Shown: positions 49,454 to 58,525 of the stretch, one piece after another
Numbering within the stretch: position 1 is the first letter of the stretch
Layout: every line of letters begins with the position of its first letter
NCBI GenBank assembly: GCA_023957995.1
Contig: JAMLGK010000004.1
Span: forward strand, 124,001 to 188,000
Length of the DNA stretch: 64,000 nt
Direction of reading: 5' to 3'
Origin: Microthrixaceae bacterium
GTDB lineage: Bacteria > Actinomycetota > Acidimicrobiia > Acidimicrobiales > Microtrichaceae
Notes under the pieces: generated by a model
What the model was told of the DNA's origin: nothing
The model's input: the letters and a program-made list of their open reading frames with translations, nothing else
The model's database searches: none
Position numbers and translations under genes: made by a program

Positions 49454-50713
49454 TCAGCGGGGCGGCGAGGCGCTGAGTGGTACGAGCTGGATCACCCCGG
49501 TGGGGTCGTCCTCGTCGTGTTCCATCCACCAACCACACATCTCGGCCAACAGGTTCTGGCCCTCCGCTGGTCCCGAGGCGATCAGTTCGTCACCGGGTTG
49601 AAGGGTGACGTATCCCCGGGGCCGGTACAGGTACCGATGGTCGCGCTGGATGGCCAGGACGTGGAACCCGGGCTCGATGTCGAGTTGCAGATCGGCCAGA
49701 CGCCGCCCGTCGGCGGCTGATCCAGCAGCGACGGGCACCTTCGCCGCCACCACGTCGGCCTCGCCCAGTGCCACCTTCACGATCGGGTGGAGTTCGTAGT
49801 CGTCCGCTATCAGCCACACCATGTGGTTGGCCTGGTCGCCGAGTTCTTCCGCCGCCGCTGCCAGCTGCAGCAGGCCGCGCAGGGGCGACAGGTCGGTGTC
49901 GGCCTTGGCTGCGCGCAACACCCACAGCTGCAGGTGGTCCTTCATCTCGTCGAGGCGCTCTGCGAGGTGTCGGACCTCGGCGGCCAGGCCGACATCGCGC
50001 AGCGCCAGCGCCGAGTACGCCAGACCGACGGCTGCCTCGGAGATGTTCTTCATCTCCACCAGCACGTCGACGGCCCGGTCGAGGTCGCTCAACACTCCGC
50101 TGGAAGGTACCGGCGGATCCCAACGGGGCGCCGCGGCCAGTTCGTGGAGCCGGCTGATACCCGCAGGTGACCCGCGGAGGAACAGCACGTCACCGGGCAA
50201 CAGGATCAGGTCACCGTCGACCTGCTCGATCATCCATGAGCGTTCCCGACGCACGGCGACCACCCGCATGCCGCACTGGACCGGGAACTCGAGGTCCTTG
50301 AGCGGGCGGTGCGCCATGTGGGAGCCCTCGCGCACCCATACACGGTGGCTGATCTCCTCGGCATTGGACAGGTCGGATATGAGCTCGTCGGGTATGCCCA
50401 ACCGGTGCGTGACGAGCCGGGTGATGTCCACCGACGCATTGGCGATCCCCTCGATCGAGGAGATCACCTGCAACACCGACGCCATCCCCTCCGCTTCTGC
50501 GGGTCGGCGCACCGCCATGATGCAGACCTCGCGCATGTCCTGCACCAGGTCGTTCATCCGCTCCTCCAGCTGACCCACCTCGGTCGCCATGCCCGGATCG
50601 TTGAAGAAGACCGCCGCGTAGGCGAGGTCGATCATCAGCTCGGAGCTGTCCTTCGCCTCGGCGAGCATCGCCCGGAGGCTGCGAGGCCGGTCATCCATGT
50701 GGCCGGTCACCAT
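49454..50713 (-). CDS. Duplicated PhoU-like and TrkA-C (RCK_C) regulatory protein
   Basis: 419 residues made of two copies of the same pair. The first copy has a helical PhoU-like part (about 12-115) and an RCK_C part (about 120-195, with PLKDLEFPVQCGMRVVAVRRERSWMIEQ and GDVLFLRGSP). The second copy has PhoU-like (about 220-320) and RCK_C (about 325-400, with LQLDIEPGFHVLAIQRDHRYLYRP and GDELIASGP). RCK_C domains bind ligands such as c-di-AMP and gate K+ transport (established family role). No channel or transporter gene is adjacent. A soluble sensor acting on a distant potassium transporter is likely. Confidence 0.85.
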   Translation of the reverse strand: MVTGHMDDRPRSLRAMLAEAKDSSELMIDLAYAAVFFNDPGMATEVGQLEERMNDLVQDMREVCIMAVRRPAEAEGMASVLQVISSIEGIANASVDITRLVTHRLGIPDELISDLSNAEEISHRVWVREGSHMAHRPLKDLEFPVQCGMRVVAVRRERSWMIEQVDGDLILLPGDVLFLRGSPAGISRLHELAAAPRWDPPVPSSGVLSDLDRAVDVLVEMKNISEAAVGLAYSALALRDVGLAAEVRHLAERLDEMKDHLQLWVLRAAKADTDLSPLRGLLQLAAAAEELGDQANHMVWLIADDYELHPIVKVALGEADVVAAKVPVAAGSAADGRRLADLQLDIEPGFHVLAIQRDHRYLYRPRGYVTLQPGDELIASGPAEGQNLLAEMCGWWMEHDEDDPTGVIQLVPLSASPPR

Positions 50714-50819
50714 GAGCTGTGTCCATAGGGAGGACCACCATGATATGCCTCCGCGGAGGGGGTCGGCGCGAGATGCCCACGGCGGCCCTGCCTGCGCTGG
50801 CCCGGGAGAGGTCCGCTAG

Positions 50820-50825
50820 TAGGTT
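50820..50825 (+). promoter_or_regulatory. -10-like TAGGTT of the Bax-inhibitor-1 gene
   Basis: TAGGTT is followed by a leader of about 65 nt before the ATG at 50897; the leader contains a direct repeat. Confidence 0.35.
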
Positions 50826-50846
50826 TGGGTCGGAAAGTTGCGATGC

Positions 50847-50887
50847 CTCGAGAGAACGACAGCCTCGAGAGCTCGAGAGAACGACAG
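50847..50887. repeat. 16-bp direct repeat in the leader of the Bax-inhibitor-1 gene
   Basis: CTCGAGAGAACGACAG occurs at 50847-50862 and 50872-50887 with CCTCGAGAG between them. The CTCGAG palindrome appears three times. The second copy ends 9 nt before the ATG and overlaps the AGAGGAACGAG ribosome-binding region. Confidence 0.85.
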
Positions 50888-50896
50888 AGGAACGAG

Positions 50897-51793
50897 ATGT
50901 CCCGGAATCCCATCCTGACCGACAAGGCCTTCGACCCCGCCAACTACGGCGGGGGCACCGCCACGGCCACCCGCCCCTCCCCTTCCCAGGAATGGGACCA
51001 GGCCCAGGCGGCCCAGGCGGGCGCCATGACCGCGGGAATGCACTCGCAGGCGCCGAGCGGCCCCCTGGTGACCACCGGGCGGACCATGACCATCGGCGGA
51101 ACGGCCTGGGCAACCCTGTTGTTCCTGGTCGTAGCGGCTGGCGTCGGCGTCTACGGATGGTCGACGGTCACCGAGACGCCGGTGCTCAACCCGCTTCCCG
51201 GTGACCCGACGGTCACCGCCACACTGGACCAGCCGGTGCTGTTGTTCGTTGCGATGTTCGTCGGTCTGGGCCTCGCGATCCTCACCGCGTTCAAGCCCAA
51301 GCTGGCGCGCTTCAGCGGACTCGCCTACGCAGCGGTCGAGGGCTACCTGCTCGGCGCCATCTCACACCTCTTCGACGCCCAGTGGAACGGCATCGTGGTC
51401 CAGGCGATCCTCGGAACCGTCGGTGTGTTCACCGCGATGCTCGTCCTCTACGGCCTGCGGATCCTGCGGGTCACTCCGCGGATGACCAAGGCGATCATCG
51501 GTGCGACCTTCGGCATCATGTTGATGTACGGCGTGGCGTTCATCGCCTCGTTGTTCGGCGTCGACATGGGCTTCGTCTACGGCACCGACGGCGGCGCCTT
51601 CGGGATCATCCTCAGCCTCGTGATCGTCGGGGTCGCAGCATTCAACCTGCTGTTGGACTTCGACTTCATCGAGAAGGGCTCCAAGGCCGGCCTCCCGGCC
51701 TACATGGAGTGGTACGGAGCGTTCGGGCTGATGGTGACCCTCGTGTGGATCTACATCGAGATGCTGAGGTTGTTCGCCCGCCTGAGGAGCTGA
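50897..51793 (+). CDS. Bax inhibitor-1/YccA family membrane protein
   Basis: 298 residues from ATG 50897, with GAGG 7-10 nt upstream. A Gly/Ala/Gln-rich cytoplasmic N-terminus (about 1-65) precedes seven helices, with FSGLAYAAVEGYLLGAISHLFDA, TPRMTKAIIGATFG, the central LLLDFDFIEKGSKAGLPAYMEWY and a final helix ending EMLRLFARLRS. The FD.IE.G and AxxE...G motifs mark the TMBIM/YccA family, pH-gated calcium-leak channel or protease modulators. The actinobacterial members have this longer N-terminus. Confidence 0.92.
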   Translation: MSRNPILTDKAFDPANYGGGTATATRPSPSQEWDQAQAAQAGAMTAGMHSQAPSGPLVTTGRTMTIGGTAWATLLFLVVAAGVGVYGWSTVTETPVLNPLPGDPTVTATLDQPVLLFVAMFVGLGLAILTAFKPKLARFSGLAYAAVEGYLLGAISHLFDAQWNGIVVQAILGTVGVFTAMLVLYGLRILRVTPRMTKAIIGATFGIMLMYGVAFIASLFGVDMGFVYGTDGGAFGIILSLVIVGVAAFNLLLDFDFIEKGSKAGLPAYMEWYGAFGLMVTLVWIYIEMLRLFARLRS

Positions 51794-51822
51794 CCCGCTG
51801 CCCGGGGGCACCCGGGCTTGGA

Positions 51823-51828
51823 TAGGGT
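51823..51828 (+). promoter_or_regulatory. -10-like TAGGGT of the sulfatase operon
   Basis: TAGGGT lies about 33 nt upstream of the ATG at 51862; a CAGGAG ribosome-binding site sits between at 51847-51852. Confidence 0.4.
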
Positions 51829-51861
51829 CGGCCGCACCGACAGCCCTCAGGAGCTCCACGC

Positions 51862-54213
51862 ATGACGCGTCCATGGAACGGCAAGCTGGCCACCGACATC
51901 CGCGACGCCGAACCCGACTGGACCCCCTACACACAACCGATCGCGCCCGAGGGGGCTCCCAACGTGTTGATGGTCGTCTGGGACGACGTCGGATACGGAG
52001 CGATGGATGTGTTCGGCGGACCGATCGAGACCCCGGCCATGCGACGCATCGCTGATGCGGGCGTTCGGTTCTCCAACTTCCACACCACGGCGCTGTGTTC
52101 TCCGACGCGTTCGAGCCTGCTGACCGGTCGCAACGCGACCAGCAACGGGATGGCCTGCATCGCCGAGGCGACCACGGGGTTCCCCGGGTCCAATGGGCGC
52201 ATTCCCTTCGAGAACGGTCTCATGTCCGAGGTCCTCGGCGAGCGTGGGTGGAACACCTACTGCGTCGGCAAGTGGCATCTGACCCCCGAGGAGGAGACCG
52301 ATCTCTCCTCGTGGCGCAAGCGTTGGCCACTGGGCCGCGGGTTCGAGCGCTTCTACGGATTCCTGGGTGGTGAGACCAGTCAGTGGTACCCCGACCTCGT
52401 GTACGACAACCACCCCGTCGAACCGCCCGCCACCCCCGAGGACGGATACCACCTCTCCAACGATCTGGTCGACAAGGCGATCTCGTTCATCGCGGACTCG
52501 ACCACCGTGGCACCCGAGAAGCCCTGGTTCATGTACTTCGCACCGGGTTGCGCACACGCGCCGCACCACGTCTTCGAGGAGTGGGTGCACAAGTACGAGG
52601 GCCGCTTCGACGAGGGCTACGAGGAGATCCGGGCAGGCATTCTCGAACGTCAGCTCGAGATGGGGCTGCTTCCCGAGGGAACCGAGCTGTCCGAGATCAA
52701 TCCCCACGGCGGCGCGGACTTCGTCGGACCCCAGGGAAAGCCATGGCCGGCGCTGGACGTGGTGCTCCCCTGGGATGAACTCGACGACGAAGCCAGGAAG
52801 CTCTTCGTGAGAATGGCGGAGGTCTTCGCCGGATTCGTGAGCCACACCGACGATCAGATCGGCCGCCTGCTCGACTACCTGGAGGCCACCGACCAACTCG
52901 ACAACACCATCATCGTGGCCGTGTCGGACAATGGGTCAAGTGCTGAGGGCGGACCCAGCGGGTCGTTCAACGAGAACAAGTTCTTCAACGGCATTCCCGA
53001 CACGATCGAAGCGAACCTCGAACACATCGACGAATGGGGTTCGCCTCTCAGCTACAACCACTACTGCAGCGGCTGGGCATGGGCCTTCGACACCCCGATG
53101 CCCTACTGGAAGCGCTTCGCCGGCTACGAAGGGGGCACCGCCGACCTCTGCTTGATGTCCTGGCCTGCCGGCACGGCCACACGGGGCGAGGTCCGCGGCC
53201 AGTACCTGCACGCGGTGGACGTGGTGCCGACCATCTACGAGCTGCTCGGGATCGAGCCGCCCGAACAGATCAACGGCTTCACCCAGTCGCCGATCGAAGG
53301 ACAGTCCATGGCCGCGGCCATCACCGACCCGGAGGCACCCGGGCGCAACGAGCAGTTCTATTCGATGCTCGGACAGCGGGCGATGTACATGGACGGCTGG
53401 CTCGCCACCGCGGTGCACCCGACACTGTCCGGCTGGAGTGGTTTCGAGGAGGACATCTGGGAGCTGTACAACCTCGCTGAGGACCGTTCCCAACGGATCA
53501 ACCTGGCCGCCGAGCACCCCGACATCCTGCGGCGGCTGGTCGACAGATGGTGGCACGACGCCGGGGTCTTCAAGGCGCTGCCGGTCGACGACCGCGGTCC
53601 GGCGGAGGTCCTCGGCAGCCCGCGCCCACAGCCCTCTGCAGACCGGAGCCGCTACCTCTACTACCCCCGTGTCTCGGCCGTTCCCGAGTCGGTGGCGGCC
53701 AACATCCGCGGGCGCTCGTTCACCATCGCCGCCGGCCTGGACGTACCAGCGGGTGGCGACTCCCCGACCGGTGTGTTGTTCTCACAGGGCACGTTGCTCG
53801 GCGGTCACGTCCTGTACCTGGCCGACGGCGAGGTCGTCTACACCTACAACTGGTTGGGTGAGGACATCCAGAGGATCAGGGCCGCGGTGTCGCTCACCCC
53901 GGGTCGTCACATCCTCAGTGCCGAGTTCAGCGTCGATGGACGAGATGACGAGTCACCATCGCCGGTGGGACCGGTCACCCTGCGCTGTGACGACACAGTG
54001 CTCGCAACGTCCCGCATCCGCACCCAACCGGGCAAGTTCGGGCTCGGCACCGGTCTCTGCGTGGGTCGGTCGATCGCACCGTGCCCCGACCCGGAACTCG
54101 CCGCACCGGCAGAACTGCGCGGAGCTGCCCTGGACAGGGTGGCGGTGGACGTGAGCGGAGAGGCCTTCATCGACCACGAGGCCGAGGTGGCCGCCTACCT
54201 CGCGCATGACTGA
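51862..54213 (+). CDS. Arylsulfatase, Cys-type
   Basis: 783 residues, the length of large actinobacterial arylsulfatases. Hydrolyses sulfate esters; Ca2+ ligands are in the N-terminal DDVGYGAMD. The modification site is Cys79-Ser-Pro-Thr-Arg83 (CSPTRSSLLTGRN), which must become formylglycine. Other active-site parts: GKWHLTPEEE, then HAPHHVFEEWV, and DNGSSAEGGPSGS. The catalytic domain ends near 600 and is followed by a beta-rich C-terminal part (GRSFTIAAGLDVPAGGDSPTGVLFSQG). There is no signal peptide, so it is cytoplasmic or leaves by an unrecognised route. The stop overlaps the maturase gene by 8 bp. Confidence 0.95.
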   Translation: MTRPWNGKLATDIRDAEPDWTPYTQPIAPEGAPNVLMVVWDDVGYGAMDVFGGPIETPAMRRIADAGVRFSNFHTTALCSPTRSSLLTGRNATSNGMACIAEATTGFPGSNGRIPFENGLMSEVLGERGWNTYCVGKWHLTPEEETDLSSWRKRWPLGRGFERFYGFLGGETSQWYPDLVYDNHPVEPPATPEDGYHLSNDLVDKAISFIADSTTVAPEKPWFMYFAPGCAHAPHHVFEEWVHKYEGRFDEGYEEIRAGILERQLEMGLLPEGTELSEINPHGGADFVGPQGKPWPALDVVLPWDELDDEARKLFVRMAEVFAGFVSHTDDQIGRLLDYLEATDQLDNTIIVAVSDNGSSAEGGPSGSFNENKFFNGIPDTIEANLEHIDEWGSPLSYNHYCSGWAWAFDTPMPYWKRFAGYEGGTADLCLMSWPAGTATRGEVRGQYLHAVDVVPTIYELLGIEPPEQINGFTQSPIEGQSMAAAITDPEAPGRNEQFYSMLGQRAMYMDGWLATAVHPTLSGWSGFEEDIWELYNLAEDRSQRINLAAEHPDILRRLVDRWWHDAGVFKALPVDDRGPAEVLGSPRPQPSADRSRYLYYPRVSAVPESVAANIRGRSFTIAAGLDVPAGGDSPTGVLFSQGTLLGGHVLYLADGEVVYTYNWLGEDIQRIRAAVSLTPGRHILSAEFSVDGRDDESPSPVGPVTLRCDDTVLATSRIRTQPGKFGLGTGLCVGRSIAPCPDPELAAPAELRGAALDRVAVDVSGEAFIDHEAEVAAYLAHD

Positions 54214-55477
54214 GCGCGCCGCGCCGGTCATGCCGGCAACGATGCCCGTCGGCGCTCCCCGCGCCTTCCATGCCATGGCCAAGCCTTCGGGAGCCATCTG
54301 CAACCTCGACTGCACCTACTGCTTCTTCCTGTCCAAGGAGATGCTCTATCCGGGCGACCGGTTCCGCATGGCCGACCAGACGCTCGAGAACTACGTGCGC
54401 CAGACACTCGAGGCGCACGGCCCCGGAGAGGTCGTCCTCGCCTTCCAGGGCGGCGAACCCACCCTCATGGGAGTCGCGTTCTTCGAACGCACCATGGAGC
54501 ACATCGCGCGCCACGCGCGTCCCAGCCAGACCCCGCTGCTCACCCTCCAGACCAACGGGGTCCTACTCGATGACCGCTGGGGCGCGTTCCTCGCCGAGCA
54601 CAACGTGCTCGTCGGGTTGTCGATCGACGGTCCGCGCGACCTCCACGACATCTACCGGCTCGACAAGGCAGGCAGGGGCACCTTCGACCGGGTGCTGGAG
54701 GGCTACGAGACGCTCCGACGCCACGGGGTGGATGTGAACGTGCTCTGCACCGTCAATGCCGGAAATGCGAGCCATCCCCTCGAGGTCTACCGCTTCTTCC
54801 GCGACGAACTCGACCTGCGTTTCATACAGTTCATCCCGGTCGTGGAACGCTCGACCGAACAGCTCCTGAGTCTGGCCAACGCCGGCTGGGGAGACCGCAA
54901 CACTGAGCGGCCGCTGTACACCAACCACGGTTCCTCGGTCACCGAACGGTCCGTGGGACCGCTGGAATGGGGAGAGTTCCTCGCCACGGTCTTCGACGAA
55001 TGGGTGCACCACGACGTCGGGGAGGTGTTCGTGGGTCACTTCGACGCCGCACTCGCATCCTGGCTCGGAATCGACCCTGCGATGTGCGTGCTGCGCGAGA
55101 CCTGTGGAGCGGCGGTGGCGATCGAACACAACGGCGACCTCTACTCCTGTGACCACTTCGTGGAACCCGCCCACCTCCTGGGCAACATCGACGAGACCCA
55201 CATCGTGGAGCTCCTGGCTTCTCCGCAACAGGTGAGCTTCGGCAGAGCCAAACGCGACACGCTCCCCGCCTACTGCAGGAGCTGTGATGTGCGCTTCGCC
55301 TGCAACGGCGAATGCCCACGCAACCGTTTCACCACGACCCCCGACGGCGAGGACGGCCTGAACTACCTCTGCGAGGGCTACAAACACTTCTTCGGGCACA
55401 TCGACCCGAAGATGCGACGGATGGCCGATCTGCTCCGCGCCGGTCGTGACGCCCCCGAGATCATGGAGCAGTCATAG
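54206..55477 (+). CDS. Radical SAM sulfatase maturase (anSME type)
   Basis: 423 residues. Oxidises the active-site Cys or Ser of a sulfatase to formylglycine using radical SAM chemistry, so it also works without oxygen. Seen: the radical SAM Cys32-x3-Cys36-x2-Cys39 (CNLDCTYC), FQGGEPTLMG, QTNGVLLDD, then the SPASM/auxiliary cluster cysteines in CVLRETCGAAVAIEHNGDLYSCDHFVEP and YCRSCDVRFACNGECPRNR. The catalytic base candidate is Asp in LDxC region (LSIDGPRDLHD). Its coding sequence overlaps the sulfatase by 8 bp, so the pair is translationally coupled and almost certainly forms one functional unit. Confidence 0.95.
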   Translation: MTERAAPVMPATMPVGAPRAFHAMAKPSGAICNLDCTYCFFLSKEMLYPGDRFRMADQTLENYVRQTLEAHGPGEVVLAFQGGEPTLMGVAFFERTMEHIARHARPSQTPLLTLQTNGVLLDDRWGAFLAEHNVLVGLSIDGPRDLHDIYRLDKAGRGTFDRVLEGYETLRRHGVDVNVLCTVNAGNASHPLEVYRFFRDELDLRFIQFIPVVERSTEQLLSLANAGWGDRNTERPLYTNHGSSVTERSVGPLEWGEFLATVFDEWVHHDVGEVFVGHFDAALASWLGIDPAMCVLRETCGAAVAIEHNGDLYSCDHFVEPAHLLGNIDETHIVELLASPQQVSFGRAKRDTLPAYCRSCDVRFACNGECPRNRFTTTPDGEDGLNYLCEGYKHFFGHIDPKMRRMADLLRAGRDAPEIMEQS

Positions 55478-55502
55478 GTTCCCGGGAGCAACCACCGAGA
55501 CG

Positions 55503-56864
55503 TCAGGATCCGTTGGTGGACCAGTGCCAGGGTTCCGAGGGCAGGTTGAAGAAGCCATAGGCCGAGGCATTGGCGGCCAACCACTGGTAGGCCGGATTGG
55601 AACGGGAGGTGATCAGGGCGCCACCCGACTTGATGTCGAGGGCCAGGCCCCGTTCGTGCATCGACCTGCCCGGGATGGCAGTGGGGGGCGAGCACTGTGA
55701 AGCAGGCTTCTCGTAGATGTCGTAGTAGGTCGGACCGCAATGGGCCTGACGGAGCTCGATCTGCGATGCCGGATCACGGAATCCACCACCGCTGAGGCTG
55801 AACCCCGCGCTGCTGGCGGCAGAGAGCAGACCCTGCACGTTGGACGCAATGCTGCGGTGGACCCAGAAGCTGCCCACCTTGGTCACGTCGGACCAGGTGA
55901 CGACCCCCGAGGGCGGAGACGGAGGCGGAGTCGTGGTCTTGGGCTTCGCTGTCGTGGTGGGTGTCGGAACAGCAGCTGCCGAGGAGCCGCCCGAGGATCC
56001 CGAACCCCCGGAGTCGGAGGTCGCGGGTGGGGCGGACGACCCGCCGCCGGAGGCTGCCTTGGAATCCTCCGCGAGAGCACGTTCTTCCGACTCGAGCTCG
56101 TCGGCCGCGTCGGCATCCACCTCGCGCAGAGCGGCAGCCTCGGCTAGGGCCGCGTCCAGTCGTTGGTCGATCTGGGCATCCAGGCGACGTTGTTCGCGCA
56201 GTTGGGCCTCGAGGCTCTCCAGTTCGGACTTGCTCTGCGATTCCGCTTCGGCGGCTTCGGCGGCGATGCGTGTGGCACGCTCGGTCCGCAGCTGCGCCGA
56301 CTCCCTGGCGCTGGCCAACTCATCGAGCACCCGACTCTGCTGGTCGGCGCTGATCGAGAGCACCTCGTGTGCCCAACCAGCGTCCTCGGACTCCGACATG
56401 GCCAGGACTGCCATCGACTCCAACGCCGGTGGGTTCATGAACGCCTCGCTGGCGTACTCCTGCACCCGGACCTGGGCGGCGTCCACACGCTGTTGTGCCT
56501 GCACCGCCAACAGCGCGGCCTTTTCGACCTTCTCCTTGGCAGCACCCATCGCCAGGTGGGCCATCGCCCACTTGTCGAACTGGTGGTCGCGGGCCGCCTT
56601 CGCCGCCGCAACCTGACTGCGCACGGCTGCCCGGTCGGCCTGGAGCGTGGACACCGAGGCGCTGGCCTCACGTTCGCTGGTTGCCCCTTCGACCGTCACA
56701 GAAGGCGTGTCGTCACCGGACGAGGTGCCGTCGCCAACCGACCCACCCTCATCGGCTCTCGCCGGGCTGGGAACGAGCACCGCCGCAACGACGCTGGCTG
56801 CGGCCAGTACAACAGAGACACCACGGGGTGCGCGGAGAGAAGGATTCCTCGGCATACCTCCCAT
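55503..56864 (-). CDS. Secreted VanY-type D-Ala-D-Ala carboxypeptidase-like protein with coiled coil
   Basis: 453 residues. Signal peptide at about 1-38 (cleavage after ARA), then a long coiled coil of about 200 residues (VSTLQADRAAVRSQVAAAKAARDHQ through ALREVDADAADELESEERAL), a Gly/Ser linker and a Pro/Thr linker, then the peptidase domain (about 330-450). Zinc-binding pattern: SMHERGLALDI (His and Asp) and EPWHWS (final His). The coiled coil resembles those that sense or regulate cell-wall hydrolases at the division site. Convergent with the maturase gene 25 bp away. Confidence 0.88.
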   Translation of the reverse strand: MGGMPRNPSLRAPRGVSVVLAAASVVAAVLVPSPARADEGGSVGDGTSSGDDTPSVTVEGATSEREASASVSTLQADRAAVRSQVAAAKAARDHQFDKWAMAHLAMGAAKEKVEKAALLAVQAQQRVDAAQVRVQEYASEAFMNPPALESMAVLAMSESEDAGWAHEVLSISADQQSRVLDELASARESAQLRTERATRIAAEAAEAESQSKSELESLEAQLREQRRLDAQIDQRLDAALAEAAALREVDADAADELESEERALAEDSKAASGGGSSAPPATSDSGGSGSSGGSSAAAVPTPTTTAKPKTTTPPPSPPSGVVTWSDVTKVGSFWVHRSIASNVQGLLSAASSAGFSLSGGGFRDPASQIELRQAHCGPTYYDIYEKPASQCSPPTAIPGRSMHERGLALDIKSGGALITSRSNPAYQWLAANASAYGFFNLPSEPWHWSTNGS

Positions 56865-56958
56865 ACATCGGCGCGATGCGACGAGAGTTGAAACCTTGTG
56901 GTGGCCGCGACCTCAGTCACCCCTCAGCGGGGCCTCCGGTCGCCGATCGGTGCGGGCC

Positions 56959-57693
56959 TCAGCCGCCCATCAGGTTGCCCATCAATCCCCCGCCACCGGA
57001 CTGCTGTTGCTTCTGGTGGCCGCCCTCGGCGACGCTCTCCGCCGGCTGCACCAGGACATAGCCCTGCCCACCGAAGGCCATCTGGATCAGTTCACCGGTA
57101 CCACCGCGCAGCATCGACTTGAGGCCTCCGGTATCGACCCGGATGTCCATCGAGACCCCAGAGGTCCACATGACGACCGCCTGAGCATCGGCGAAGGTAG
57201 GTGCGCCAGCCACGTCGAGTGCCACCGGCTCACCCTTGGTCACGACAGCGACGTAGCCGGTCCCGCGCAGTGACACGTTGAACATGCCACCGGCCATCAT
57301 CGAGGCCTTCCCGGCATTGACGCGGTGGATGTCCCACTCGATGGAGGCCGAGAACGCGAGCACGCTTCCGCCGTTGACCGACACCATGTCGTTGTCGAGG
57401 TAGAAGATCTGGATCTCGGATGCCATGTCGGCGAGGAACAGCTCGCCGGTTCCCTCGCACTGCATCATGTCGACGCCCTCGCCGGTCAGCTTGGACTTCA
57501 TCATCTTGTTGAGACCACCTGACCCGGTGTTCTGGAACCGCACGTCCCCCTGGTAGGCGACCATCGAACCCGTCTTGGCCATCACAGGCCCGAAGCCCAT
57601 CTGGACCTTCAGCAGCTTCTTGTTCTGATGGGTGAAGGGGTCCTGGCCGGTGGTCTCGGAGAACTCCTCGAACAGGGATCCGATGATGGGCAT
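56959..57693 (-). CDS. AIM24 family protein
   Basis: 244 residues. AIM24/TRAP-like beta-prism fold with repeated Gly turns: LKVQMGFGPVMAKTGSMVAYQGDVRF, GTGELFLADMASEIQIFYLDNDMVSVNGGSVLAFSASIEWDI and VSLRGTGYVAVVTKGEPVALDV. It ends in a Gln/Gly-rich tail (GGHQKQQQSGGGGLMGNLMGG). In yeast Aim24 supports mitochondrial inner membrane complexes; the bacterial role is unknown. Starts at ATG 57691-57693, with CAGGAG 6-10 nt upstream. Divergent from a small membrane protein gene. Confidence 0.9.
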   Translation of the reverse strand: MPIIGSLFEEFSETTGQDPFTHQNKKLLKVQMGFGPVMAKTGSMVAYQGDVRFQNTGSGGLNKMMKSKLTGEGVDMMQCEGTGELFLADMASEIQIFYLDNDMVSVNGGSVLAFSASIEWDIHRVNAGKASMMAGGMFNVSLRGTGYVAVVTKGEPVALDVAGAPTFADAQAVVMWTSGVSMDIRVDTGGLKSMLRGGTGELIQMAFGGQGYVLVQPAESVAEGGHQKQQQSGGGGLMGNLMGG

Positions 57694-57783
57694 GGGCTAC
57701 TCCTGGGCTGTGGAGACCGTCCGCTCGGCCCCCGGGTGAACCCGACCAACCGTACCCAGCCTCGATGTGGAATGCTGCGACCG

Positions 57784-58494
57784 ATGCGCACTTATTCACC
57801 GCGGCGCGCCTGGCTGCTGGCGGTTGGCTACTCCGGTGCCTGCTGGCTGGTCGCCACCCTGGTGGGTACCACCGCCCGGGTGTTCGAGGATCCGCTTGCA
57901 ACCTCCGAACAGCTGCACAACTGGCGCTGGTGGATCTCCGTGGGAATCTCGGTCGCCACGATCGGAGTCGCCTACGGAGTTGTCTGGAGCAACGACACTC
58001 TCGTGTTCGACCGGCAGAGACACCTTGGTTCACAGCTGCTGTTCGGGGTCATGTGGGGCAGCGGCTCGGGGCTCTGGTTGGCGACCCTGTTCGTGTTGTC
58101 GGACCGTACCGGCTGGGCGCCGTGGGCCGTCTGGTTGCTCACGTTCGGCCTGATCTCGCTCTGGCAGGCGCTCTGGCACAACCTGTGCTGGGACGTGTGG
58201 GTGGCCCCTGAACACGACACGCCGGAATCGATCCGGCGGAAGTTGCCCAGGACTCACGTGCCGAACATCCTGGTCACCCTGTCGTTCCTGGTGGCCTACG
58301 AGAACTTCGCGATATTCGTGCTCCTGCAGACGACAGCCCTCGTGATCTCGTCGGTGGCCATGCGGTTCCCGCCGTGGTGGGAGAAGCATCCCGTGCTCGC
58401 AGCCACCACCGGACCGGGACTGTTCGGGCTCCCCCACGCAACGGGTTTCGAGGGTTCCGACGCCGAGGCGGCGCGGGGCGCCCCTGCGGGTTGA
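57784..58494 (+). CDS. Multi-pass membrane protein, function unknown
   Basis: 236 residues with about five to six hydrophobic helices (about 10-30, 50-68, 80-103, 110-130, 155-182). Not recognised as a named family. Conserved-looking features: several Trp residues at helix ends (NWRWWISVG, WQALWHNLCWDVWVAPEHDTPESIRRKLP), and a cytoplasmic loop rich in charged residues. The C-terminal 45 residues are a soluble tail rich in Gly and Ala. An AATGCT hexamer ends 8 nt before the ATG. The antiporter gene begins 32 bp later, so they may share a transcript. Confidence 0.75.
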   Translation: MRTYSPRRAWLLAVGYSGACWLVATLVGTTARVFEDPLATSEQLHNWRWWISVGISVATIGVAYGVVWSNDTLVFDRQRHLGSQLLFGVMWGSGSGLWLATLFVLSDRTGWAPWAVWLLTFGLISLWQALWHNLCWDVWVAPEHDTPESIRRKLPRTHVPNILVTLSFLVAYENFAIFVLLQTTALVISSVAMRFPPWWEKHPVLAATTGPGLFGLPHATGFEGSDAEAARGAPAG

Positions 58495-58525
58495 GCACCC
58501 CGTCACGCGTGGGATCCGCGATGCT

